Source of the DNA: Lachnospiraceae bacterium
Lineage (GTDB): Bacteria > Bacillota > Clostridia > Lachnospirales > Lachnospiraceae
Assembly: GCA_021199405.1 (NCBI GenBank)
Contig: JAJQID010000162.1
Coordinates: 1-8,195, forward strand
DNA length: 8,195 nucleotides
Direction of reading: 5' to 3'
A program made the position numbers and the translations under genes. This document shows, in pieces, positions 1 to 6,484 of the stretch. Every line of letters starts with the position of its first letter. The stretch's first letter is position 1. The notes below the pieces were generated by a model. The model saw only the letters and a list, made by a program, of their open reading frames with translations. It made no database searches and had not been told where the DNA came from.

Positions 1-1111
1 CCATATCAAAGCCGTTGGGCCGCTCAACAGTCACCTGCCAGCACTTACAAAGACCGGAAAACTGCCGGATCTGACTGCCGCTGACGGTTTCCGCCCTCTG
101 ATTTGACCGGATATTACATTTTTTCAGGAAAAGAGCACACAGCTTTTTATGTAACAGGCCGGAGCAAAACTCTTCCATGGTACGTTCCCCGTACTGTTTT
201 TTACGGGCAAGTAAAAGATTCGTCCACTGCTCCTCAGAAAATTCGGGCAGCACATCCAGCCTGGCTGTCACTGCCTGTCCCCGGTTCACAGCATAGGAAG
301 CATTGCGTGAGAGCTGAAACCCCGGAATGCCGGAGATGCCATAGTCCGTCAGCTGCACCTCCCCCGCCTGTTCATCCGTCTGCCTGCCATCCACAAACAG
401 CCGCACCACCGCCTGCGTTCTCACCCCGGCCACTACCGTAAACTCCTTTTCCTTACAGCGCAGCTGTACCAGCGCGGGCACCACCGGCACGCAGGAAAGC
501 CCCAATTGTCTTAAAAGCGCATAGCCGCTGCCGTCGGATCCGGTTTTGGGAGCTGCCTTCCCGCCGCAGGCCAGAATAACTTTGTCCACTGTCAAATGAC
601 TGTGTATTTTTTTTCTGTCCTGAGAACCGTCTTTTTTCGCAGAAGCTTCTGATGCCTGACCGGCTGCCTGCTCCAGAAGCTCCAGCCTGACCCCGCCGTC
701 CTTTAAGGGCTGCACCTTCTCCACCCGACACCCTGTCCGCACCTGTGCCTGCCCGCCGTATTTCTCCAGTGCAAAGCGCAGTACATCCAGCACCGTCTGC
801 GCCTGCTCACTATAAGGATAGTAACCGCCGTTTTTTTCTCTGTAAAGCATTCCAAGCCCTGAAAAAAAATCCAGCACCTGAGATACACTGTCCTGAGACA
901 CAAAGCAAGACAGCAAATCTGCTGTCTCAGAATGATAATATTCCTCCCCCATCCGGCGGTTGGTAAAATTGCATTTTCCATTTCCTGTGGACAAAATTTT
1001 CCTGCCCACCCGGTCGGTCTGCTCCAGCAGAAGGACCTCCGCCCCCAGTTGACAGGCGGTTACGGCGGCAGCCAGCCCCGCGGCTCCGCCGCCCACAATG
1101 CCTATTCTCAT
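1..1111 (-). CDS. HI0933/BaiN-type FAD-dependent oxidoreductase (3' end cut by window)
   Basis: This is the N-terminal 370 residues of a two-dinucleotide-fold flavoprotein of the HI0933/BaiN/YhiN family, cytosolic by appearance. The sequence shows the FAD-binding GGGAAG loop at residues 7-12, the family signature GRKILSTGNGKCNFTN at 36-51, YPYSEQAQTVLDVLR near 98-112, ACGGKAAPKTGSDGSG at 181-196 and TDYGISGIPGFQLSR at 255-269. The frame is open to base 2. It stops just before the AQVTAGGV-type motif, so roughly the last 50 residues of a family protein of about 410 are outside. The ATG at 1111 follows GAGG by 6 bases. Residues 150-172 form a polar, low-complexity stretch, probably a loop. The gene lies 22 bases after the BofC-like gene, so co-transcription is likely. 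The true substrate is unknown. Relatives are annotated as aminoacetone oxidase-like, and BaiN was proposed to act in bile acid reduction, but nothing here supports either role. Confidence 0.9.
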   Translation of the reverse strand, partial: MRIGIVGGGAAGLAAAVTACQLGAEVLLLEQTDRVGRKILSTGNGKCNFTNRRMGEEYYHSETADLLSCFVSQDSVSQVLDFFSGLGMLYREKNGGYYPYSEQAQTVLDVLRFALEKYGGQAQVRTGCRVEKVQPLKDGGVRLELLEQAAGQASEASAKKDGSQDRKKIHSHLTVDKVILACGGKAAPKTGSDGSGYALLRQLGLSCVPVVPALVQLRCKEKEFTVVAGVRTQAVVRLFVDGRQTDEQAGEVQLTDYGISGIPGFQLSRNASYAVNRGQAVTARLDVLPEFSEEQWTNLLLARKKQYGERTMEEFCSGLLHKKLCALFLKKCNIRSNQRAETVSGSQIRQFSGLCKCWQVTVERPNGFDM

Positions 1112-1133
1112 AAATCACCTCAGAACCCTTCTT

Positions 1134-1574
1134 CTAGCTTGAGTAGGTCTCCAGAAAGAAATACAGCGCCTGTTCATCCGCAATCTCTTTTCCCGCGAGC
1201 ACCTCCGACCGGGTACCGTCCGGCAGATTCTCCAGCAGGATTCCGGTGTACATATAGACCTCCGTTTCCCCGCTCTCAAAAACCGCCACATGATCGTCCA
1301 CCACCCCCAGCACAAAGGCGTTGGCCGATTCCATGCTCTCCTTCACCGGCGTCGCATCCTCCTGTGCGGACGGCAGCACCACCTCCGGTTCATCCACCGT
1401 CTGTACATCCTCCTCCGGCGTCTGCTGCGTCTGAAAGTACTCGTCCAGATTGATAATCTGCTCCTCCTGCAGCGTCTGCCGGGGCGTGCTCTCATAAATC
1501 AGCAGAAAACCGGTTACGGCAATCAGCAGCGCCAGCAACGGAACATAGATAAAAACCGCAATATTTTTCTTCAT
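1134..1574 (-). CDS. Membrane-anchored protein with BofC-like C-terminal domain
   Basis: This small protein of 146 residues has one N-terminal membrane segment (about residues 6-27), a glutamate- and glutamine-rich linker (about 32-83) and a compact C-terminal domain (about 84-146). That domain reads FVLGVVDDHVAVF, then YMYTGILLENLPDGTRSEVLAG, then an acidic helix ending in LETYSS. The pattern resembles the C-terminal domain of BofC, which in Bacillus subtilis controls the SpoIVB protease in the space between forespore membranes. The topology (short lysine-bearing N terminus, single span) suggests the domain lies outside the cytoplasmic membrane. The ATG at 1574 is preferred over the in-frame TTG at 1589, because GGAGGG lies between the two. 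The gene sits between a MOP-like membrane protein and the HI0933-type flavoprotein. The domain match is by eye and a BofC role is inference; Clostridia proteins of this kind are mostly uncharacterised. Confidence 0.75.
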   Translation of the reverse strand: MKKNIAVFIYVPLLALLIAVTGFLLIYESTPRQTLQEEQIINLDEYFQTQQTPEEDVQTVDEPEVVLPSAQEDATPVKESMESANAFVLGVVDDHVAVFESGETEVYMYTGILLENLPDGTRSEVLAGKEIADEQALYFFLETYSS

Positions 1575-1581
1575 GCTACTG

Positions 1582-1587
1582 CCCTCC
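1582..1587 (-). promoter_or_regulatory. Ribosome binding site GGAGGG deciding the BofC-like start
   Basis: GGAGGG on the minus strand lies 7 bases before the ATG at 1574. The alternative TTG start at 1589 would place this motif inside the coding region, so the ATG is the better start. Confidence 0.8.
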
Positions 1588-1603
1588 AATTCATTGATTA
1601 AGG

Positions 1604-1635
1604 GTAGTATGTGCAGAAAACAGATTATTATTCAA
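1604..1635 (-). promoter_or_regulatory. Possible promoter before the BofC-like gene
   Basis: In the 64-base gap after the MOP-like gene, the minus strand carries GAATAATA (1633-1626), 14 bases, then CATACTAC (1611-1604). Compared with the sigma-E pattern of Bacillus subtilis (about KMATATWT and CATACAHT), each box matches at 6 of 8 positions. The same bases can be read as a housekeeping promoter, TTGAAT (1635-1630), 18 bases, CATACT (1611-1606). The AT-rich setting makes a chance match possible, so either reading is tentative. Confidence 0.25.
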
Positions 1636-1638
1636 ATA

Positions 1639-3219
1639 TTATATACTTTTCATTCCTCTGAATCTCCCGATCACCCTGCCAAAGGGCACAATTCTCAGCT
1701 CCTCCCTGGAATAAGCCCCCGTAAAACCGACACTCAGAAGATGCAGACAGAAACCCACAAAATACCCAAGCAGCACGGTGGCAAACCCTCCAAGCCCCGT
1801 AAACACCAGAAGCTGCAGGCCAAATACCAGCAGCCCCACCCCGCCGGTCAGCAAAAGCGACAGCCAGATCTGGGAGAGATAAGTCAATGGCGAGGTGCCA
1901 ATCTCACGTTCGTTGAAAATCACCATAACCAGAGTGGATATCACGTAAAACAGCGCCAGGCTCCTGACAAAAACCGCTGCTGTCACCCCCGCCTCCCCGG
2001 TAAATACCACTGCGCTCAGAACAGACGCAATATCTCCGACAATAAAGGCGATCAGAATGATCTTCTCCCCGCCTCGAAGCTTCAGTAAATCCAGCAGGAA
2101 ACGCCAAGGAAGGATGATAAAGAACAATACACTGCAGCCCAGCGTCAGGCTCATCAGCATATCTGTCGTCTGCAAATTCCACTGTGCCAGATAAGGCTTG
2201 TGCAGCGCTGCAAACAGCACCGCCGCAACCGTGCCGGAAAGACAGACGTACTTCATTGCGCCGATATAAAACCGATAATAATAATCATCCTGTCTTTTAC
2301 GCATGGCCGAGACCATTCCCCGCTCAATGGGAGTCAAGCCCAGATCAAATACAAACTGAAAAATCATCAGAAGAGGCAGAATCATCCCATAAAAGGCGCC
2401 AAACAGAATCTGTTCCTCCCCTCCTGCCTTCGCCGTCAGGAAAAACAGCAGAATCAACGGCAGCCTGGATAACAGAATCAACACAGAATCGGCTCCAATC
2501 TGTCCAAACAGCATCCCCAGCATTTCCCTCACTGTGGGAAGCTTCGGATCCCGGACAGTATGCAGACATTCAAAATCATAGCGGTGCAGCAGAATTACCA
2601 CCACCGCGTACAGACAGGCCGCCGCAATTCCCAGCCCGATTCCCGGCAGCACCGCCAGAGCCATATAAAAATACAGGACCTCGGAATGCTGCAGGAAATC
2701 TCCCACCTTCTCCCCGTAAGGATACAAAGCAGCCACACCGACCACAGTGCCCGCAATGACACCAATGCTGACAATCAGTCTGACAACGCCGGAAGCAGTC
2801 TTTCCTGTTTCCGCCTGTAAAATACCTGAAAGAATCTGTAAAATACAGCCGAAGGGCGTTATCCACAGATAAATTCTCAGAAGACGCCCCATATATGAAA
2901 TTTCAAGAGAATCCGCCACAAATGACAGTCCAAGCAGAGCAAGCATGCATAAAATCATGCCAATCAGGCCATATAAAACACTGGCCTTCACCGCCACGGC
3001 GCTCATCCCCGGCCGTTCCTTATTTCTCTTATTTCTGGAAACTCTGCTGACCGCGTCCGGCAGATAACCCAGGAAAAAGCGGAAGACCGCGTAAAAAATT
3101 TCCAGCGTTCCCGCCGCATAAAGGATCCCCTCCGATCCTGTTTTTGTAAAAAATAACAGTACACCCGCCCAGAGCAGCCCCTCTGCCAGGTGAACCAGAT
3201 GCTTGTTTTTTAAATCCAT
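1639..3219 (-). CDS. Polytopic membrane protein, probable MOP superfamily (SpoVB/MurJ-like)
   Basis: This protein of 526 residues is very hydrophobic. About 14 membrane segments can be counted by eye, roughly at 8-25, 31-54, 79-101, 112-134, 142-165, 180-212, 234-262, 270-295, 315-339, 353-380, 385-407, 411-435, 446-473 and 476-499. Number and layout fit the MOP flippase superfamily (MATE, Wzx, MurJ, SpoVB). Supporting details are the charged loop after span 2 (SRVSRNKRNKERPG, 58-71), a fourth span followed by LSGILQAETGK (130-140), and a C-terminal tail SREELRIVPFGRVIG (504-518), which resembles the end of SpoVB-like proteins. Known relatives move lipid-linked sugars or drugs across the membrane; the substrate here is unknown. 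The start overlaps the ybeY stop by 10 bases, with AAGGGA 9 bases upstream, pointing to coupled translation. It could instead belong to an unrelated multispan family. Confidence 0.6.
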   Translation of the reverse strand: MDLKNKHLVHLAEGLLWAGVLLFFTKTGSEGILYAAGTLEIFYAVFRFFLGYLPDAVSRVSRNKRNKERPGMSAVAVKASVLYGLIGMILCMLALLGLSFVADSLEISYMGRLLRIYLWITPFGCILQILSGILQAETGKTASGVVRLIVSIGVIAGTVVGVAALYPYGEKVGDFLQHSEVLYFYMALAVLPGIGLGIAAACLYAVVVILLHRYDFECLHTVRDPKLPTVREMLGMLFGQIGADSVLILLSRLPLILLFFLTAKAGGEEQILFGAFYGMILPLLMIFQFVFDLGLTPIERGMVSAMRKRQDDYYYRFYIGAMKYVCLSGTVAAVLFAALHKPYLAQWNLQTTDMLMSLTLGCSVLFFIILPWRFLLDLLKLRGGEKIILIAFIVGDIASVLSAVVFTGEAGVTAAVFVRSLALFYVISTLVMVIFNEREIGTSPLTYLSQIWLSLLLTGGVGLLVFGLQLLVFTGLGGFATVLLGYFVGFCLHLLSVGFTGAYSREELRIVPFGRVIGRFRGMKSI

Positions 3220-3731
3220 GCCTGTTTATCCCTTGTAATTCCCAGGGCGTTCAGCACCCCGTTTTGTTTTTCCTCCATAAGAGCGGCATCCGTCGGCTCC
3301 ATATGGTCATAGCCGCAAAGATGCAGCATACTGTGGGCGATCAGAAAGGCATACTCCCTCTTCAGGGAATGTCCGTACTCCTCCGCCTGAGAAAATACCC
3401 TGTCCACATTGATAACAATATCTCCCAAAAGTAAAAGCCCGCTGTCCATGTCAAAATAATCCGCCTCCCTGCTCTCCTCCTCCAGCAGGGAAAAATCCCC
3501 GGGCGCCGGGAAATCCAGATTGGGAAAGGACAACACGTCCGTGGGACTGTCAATTCCACGAAAATCCCGGTTTATCCGGCGAATTTCCTCACTGTCGACC
3601 AGCGTTAAATTTACTTCAAACTCGTAGGGAATCTGCTCCATATCCGCCGCCTGCTCCACTACGGTGCAGGCCAGTGCTTCCGCGTCAAAATCCACCTGAA
3701 ATTCCGCTTCTTTTTCAAAAATAAGTGCCAC
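3210..3731 (-). CDS. ybeY: Endoribonuclease YbeY (rRNA maturation, zinc-dependent)
   Basis: YbeY is a metal-dependent endoribonuclease involved in maturation of the 3' end of 16S rRNA and in ribosome quality control in the cytosol. At 173 residues it has the usual Firmicutes length. The zinc site HSMLHLCGYDH lies at residues 133-143, with histidines 133, 137 and 143 as ligands. The common HGxLHL glycine is a serine here. Other family blocks are NLTLVDSEEIRRINRDFRG (41-59), DSPTDVLSFP (61-70) and GDIVI (103-107). The start is GTG at 3731, with AAAGG 5 bases before it, and the first residues fit the family N terminus. The gene lies downstream of phoH, its common partner in Firmicutes. It is followed by a membrane protein rather than dgkA, cdd or era. 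Assignment is firm. Confidence 0.97.
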   Translation of the reverse strand: MALIFEKEAEFQVDFDAEALACTVVEQAADMEQIPYEFEVNLTLVDSEEIRRINRDFRGIDSPTDVLSFPNLDFPAPGDFSLLEEESREADYFDMDSGLLLLGDIVINVDRVFSQAEEYGHSLKREYAFLIAHSMLHLCGYDHMEPTDAALMEEKQNGVLNALGITRDKQAWI

Positions 3732-3741
3732 TTTTTCCTTT
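3732..3741 (-). promoter_or_regulatory. Ribosome binding site and spacer for the GTG start of ybeY
   Basis: AAAGG (3741-3737) followed by five A residues leads directly to GTG at 3731. This supports the non-ATG start; there is no in-frame ATG, GTG or TTG further upstream before the stop codon at 3800-3798. Confidence 0.65.
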
Positions 3742-3801
3742 GTGATCGCCCGGTCAGCGCCGCTGTTTCTGCCACGGTCCCGTTCGATGATACTCCTTTA
3801 T

Positions 3802-4851
3802 TTATAGTTTTCTGTCGCGGTTTCCCGGTCTGGAGCCGGTATACGGGCGACCATTGCCTTTTTCTCTGCTTCTGACCTCCTGGCGGGCCTGGCGCTCCTC
3901 GTAGACCTCATAGGCCTTCACAATCTTCTGCACCAGCGGATGACGCACCACATCCCTGCTGGTCAGATTACAAAACGCAATATCCTCTATTCCCGATAGC
4001 ACCTTTTCCGCCACATCCAGGCCGCTCTTCATACCCGGCGCCAGATCCTTCTGGGAGCTGTCGCCGGTGATGACGACCTTGGAGCCAAAGCCGATACGAG
4101 TCAGAAACATTTTCATCTGCGCCGGCGTGGTATTCTGCGCCTCATCCAGAATTATATAGGAGTTGTCCAGCGTCCGTCCGCGCATGTAGGCCAGAGGCGC
4201 CACCTCAATCAGCCCCTTTTCCATATTCCTGGCAAAGGTTTCCGCACCCATGATCTGGTAGAGGGCGTCGTATAAGGGTCTTAAATAGGGATCTACCTTG
4301 CTCTGCAGATCTCCCGGCAGAAAGCCCAGCTTCTCTCCGGCCTCAATGGCAGGGCGGGTCAGGATAATCCGGCTGACCTCATTGGCCTTGAAGGCTGTGA
4401 TCGCCATGGCCATGGCCAGATAGGTCTTGCCTGTACCTGCAGGTCCCAGGCCAAAGACAATCATATTGTCCCTGATAGCGTCCACATATTTTTTCTGTCC
4501 CAGTGTTTTGGGTCTGATGGGCTTACCGGCAATTGTATGACATATACAGTCTGAGTCAATCTGGGACATGGAATCCAGAGAATTCTCTTTTTCCAGCTCC
4601 AGAGCATAGTCCACACTCTGCTCCTCGATCTCATTTCCATTCTCCTGATAATGATTTAACTCCTCCAATATATGCCTCGCTTTCTCCACGGCCTCCCCGT
4701 CTCCGATCAGCCTGATGGCGCCGTTTCGATTGACAATATCCACATGAAGGTCTTTTTCTATCTTTTTAATATACTGGTCATGTCGGCCAAAAATATTCCT
4801 CATCTGATCCATTGTCAATTCCATGGTACACTCACAAGCCTTCTGTGTCAT
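3802..4851 (-). CDS. phoH: PhoH family P-loop ATPase
   Basis: This is a cytosolic PhoH-type protein (349 residues) with a helicase-like P-loop ATPase core. The N-terminal part (about 1-100) contains a KH-like stretch, IKKIEKDLHVDIVNRNG near 28-44, which fits an RNA-binding role. The core has Walker A GPAGTGKT at 136-143, LTRPAIEAGEKLGFLPGD at 164-181, Walker B YIILDEAQN at 232-240, ITGDSSQKDL at 261-270 and LTSRDVVRHPLVQKI at 296-310. The C-terminal tail (about 318-349) is basic and arginine/glycine-rich. The start is best placed at ATG 4851, with AAGGAG 4 bases upstream; the TTG just before it at 4854 has almost no spacer. The start overlaps the yqfD stop by 20 bases, so the two are probably translationally coupled. 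The next gene is ybeY, 70 bases on. The family's precise role is unsettled; a link to RNA metabolism is generally assumed. Confidence 0.95.
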   Translation of the reverse strand: MTQKACECTMELTMDQMRNIFGRHDQYIKKIEKDLHVDIVNRNGAIRLIGDGEAVEKARHILEELNHYQENGNEIEEQSVDYALELEKENSLDSMSQIDSDCICHTIAGKPIRPKTLGQKKYVDAIRDNMIVFGLGPAGTGKTYLAMAMAITAFKANEVSRIILTRPAIEAGEKLGFLPGDLQSKVDPYLRPLYDALYQIMGAETFARNMEKGLIEVAPLAYMRGRTLDNSYIILDEAQNTTPAQMKMFLTRIGFGSKVVITGDSSQKDLAPGMKSGLDVAEKVLSGIEDIAFCNLTSRDVVRHPLVQKIVKAYEVYEERQARQEVRSREKGNGRPYTGSRPGNRDRKL

Positions 4852-6058
4852 CAATCTCCTTAGAAACCTCCTCAGTGATGATCTTACTCTCCACCGCAGC
4901 GTAACGCACAGTCATCTCTCCCCGCAGCAGAAAAAAATTCTCATTTTCCTCCATTGTAACATTTTCTGAAATAATTTGTACCCCCTTTTCCTCTAATATT
5001 AAATTATTTTTTTCAAATTCCGCCCTCAGAAGCGCCTCCGCCTCCTGGGGAGTATAGCTTTTCTCCACATTCTGATATTCCTTTGCCTCAAAAAAGCCGA
5101 AACCAAGCTGTCGGCCAAATAACGTAACCGTAAAGGACGGTTCCAGAAGCTGCTCCTTTTCCTTCCATCCGGCTCCGGTCTGCGGCAGCCTGTAAAGAAT
5201 CTGGTTCAGGGAAAGCCAGACGCCGCTCCCCTTCCGGCCGGTATACTCCTTTGCCACATACACCTTGTCAAGACTGTAGCTGACCTGCTGCACGGTCTCA
5301 ATCAGAATATCAGCGTCAGCCTCATAGAGCAGATAATGATCCGTCTCCCCTTCCTCATTCAGCACCGGGATCCTTCCGTCCACCAGCAGGTCTCCCTGAT
5401 GTACCTCATCTCCCCGGGACACAAGAGAAATTCCATTTCTCACATAAACCGATATCATAACTCCGTCCGCAGTGGCATAAAGCCCTGTGGCCTCTTCCAC
5501 GGAAAGGACAGGCAGAGTCACATTGGGTCTCTCATTTTCCTTGATGGAAATTTCCAGCACCGTTCCATTGATCTTTCCACTGGTCCAGGTGATCAGAGGA
5601 AACTCCTGCCTGAGCTCCTTCTCCAATGTTTCCAGATCCAGACTGCTTTTTCTGACGCCAACCCAGATCCCCCTCTCCGCCATAAAATCCGTCAGCTGAT
5701 CCTCCGTGATGGAATAATTTCCCTCAAATTCAATATGCCAGATCAGCTGAGTGCTGTACCAAAGCCAGGCTACCGCCATAAGCCCCGCAATTCCAAACAG
5801 CGCTCTGGTCTTCAGCCCGGGCAATAAAAAGGGCAGTCCATGTTTTCTCACAATGGCTGCCTGTGTTCCGGTTTTCAATAGAAGCTCTCTTCCCTGCTCC
5901 CAGTCTCTGTAATGAATGTTGGCATAACAGTATTTTCCATCGGCCTGAATATTCCATAAAGGAATATGACGGTTGCCGCAGAGAGTAAAAAAGCGCTCCA
6001 CGCCCTGCCCCTCCAGCTTCAGGCGCAGAAAGCTGCCATTTTTAAAATATGAATTCAT
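4832..6058 (-). CDS. yqfD: Sporulation protein YqfD
   Basis: YqfD is a conserved membrane protein of endospore formers; in Bacillus subtilis its gene belongs to the mother-cell sigma-E regulon. This copy has 408 residues, close to the family's roughly 400. It has an N-terminal cytoplasmic part (1-82; family features LRLKLEGQGVERFFTLC at 11-27 and LWNI at 34-37), one membrane segment (about 86-106) and a large external part. Directly after the membrane comes a module, HIEFEGNYSITEDQL to INGTVLEISIKEN (108-175), with a POTRA-like layout. Next is a stretch with SRGDEVHQGDLLVDG (214-228), a GD-x-V-x-x-GD pattern typical of this family. The start at ATG 6058 is set by AGGAGGG 4 bases upstream. An in-frame extension to GTG 6148 has no such site. 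The gene lies 100 bases after yqfC and overlaps phoH. Assignment is strong; the molecular role is not known. Confidence 0.95.
   Translation of the reverse strand: MNSYFKNGSFLRLKLEGQGVERFFTLCGNRHIPLWNIQADGKYCYANIHYRDWEQGRELLLKTGTQAAIVRKHGLPFLLPGLKTRALFGIAGLMAVAWLWYSTQLIWHIEFEGNYSITEDQLTDFMAERGIWVGVRKSSLDLETLEKELRQEFPLITWTSGKINGTVLEISIKENERPNVTLPVLSVEEATGLYATADGVMISVYVRNGISLVSRGDEVHQGDLLVDGRIPVLNEEGETDHYLLYEADADILIETVQQVSYSLDKVYVAKEYTGRKGSGVWLSLNQILYRLPQTGAGWKEKEQLLEPSFTVTLFGRQLGFGFFEAKEYQNVEKSYTPQEAEALLRAEFEKNNLILEEKGVQIISENVTMEENENFFLLRGEMTVRYAAVESKIITEEVSKEIDDTEGL
4856..4861 (-). promoter_or_regulatory. Ribosome binding site of phoH inside the yqfD coding region
   Basis: AAGGAG on the minus strand lies within the last codons of yqfD, 4 bases before ATG 4851. 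It favours this ATG over the TTG at 4854 and supports translation of phoH coupled to yqfD. Confidence 0.6.
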
Positions 6059-6062
6059 GAAA

Positions 6063-6069
6063 CCCTCCT
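6063..6069 (-). promoter_or_regulatory. Ribosome binding site AGGAGGG deciding the yqfD start
   Basis: A near-perfect Shine-Dalgarno sequence lies 4 bases before ATG 6058. It rules against the 30-residue upstream extension beginning at GTG 6148. Confidence 0.85.
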
Positions 6070-6158
6070 GACACCCTTTGGTTGATGGTCTGTGCGGGAT
6101 CAGCTGAAATGTCTGACACATATCCTGTTCTTTCCCTACTGTTTCCACGCTGCCGCTT

Positions 6159-6479
6159 TCATCGATAAGTGACGCTCTGAATATGTCCGCGGATCATCAT
6201 GTGCTCCTTCATATAATGAGAAATAACCAGTCGTTCTCCGCAGATACAGACAACACAGCTTCCCGCCTGCAGTAAAATACCCCGCTCACCGTACTCCAGA
6301 ATGGCCTTATAATTTTCTACCCATATTTCGTTTCTTCCAATACATGTAACTACGGTGTCATGGGTCACAGCTTCCAGAGGCAGTTCATGGGCCAGAAGCT
6401 TCTGGCGAAGACCGTCCTCATACTGCTCTGTAGTCGGTTTATGAGCTTTATTTTTCGTGTTTTTCTTTCTGTGCCTCAT
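6159..6479 (-). CDS. yqfC: YabP/YqfC family sporulation protein
   Basis: This small soluble protein (106 residues) belongs to the YabP/YqfC family, found in endospore formers next to yqfD. The basic N terminus (1-14, rich in Lys, Arg and His) is followed by the family core (about 27-106). The core reads LAHELPLEAVTHDTVVTCIG, then RNEIWVENYKAILEYGERGI, a short strand, the GERLVISHYMKEHMMIRGHI block, and a final QSVTYR. The family pattern is a beta-rich core with an ENY/ENH-x-GI-x-EY motif and a closing I-x-G-x-I-x-x-I/V strand. The core contains an uncommon cysteine cluster, CVVCIC (75-80), plus Cys46. The start is taken at ATG 6479, the only ATG after the rlmH stop; it has no Shine-Dalgarno sequence. 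A longer in-frame start at 6563 lies inside rlmH. Position before yqfD is the standard arrangement. Confidence 0.88.
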   Translation of the reverse strand: MRHRKKNTKNKAHKPTTEQYEDGLRQKLLAHELPLEAVTHDTVVTCIGRNEIWVENYKAILEYGERGILLQAGSCVVCICGERLVISHYMKEHMMIRGHIQSVTYR

Positions 6480-6484
6480 AGGAT

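Noticed and set aside
1575..1589. TTG start of the BofC-like gene at 1589
   Set aside because: The added five residues are encoded by the ribosome binding site itself.
103..2759. Plus-strand open frames at 103-441, 932-1453, 1573-2088 and 2184-2759
   Set aside because: They are antisense to well-supported genes. Their products are rich in Pro, Ser, His and Arg without motifs, and no plausible ribosome binding sites or promoters were seen.
5336..5827. Plus-strand open frame opposite yqfD
   Set aside because: It has low-complexity composition typical of a shadow frame and lies wholly within the strongly supported yqfD.
6059..6148. In-frame 30-residue N-terminal extension of yqfD from GTG 6148
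   Set aside because: There is no ribosome binding site there, the extension does not look like the family N terminus, and AGGAGGG sits directly before ATG 6058.
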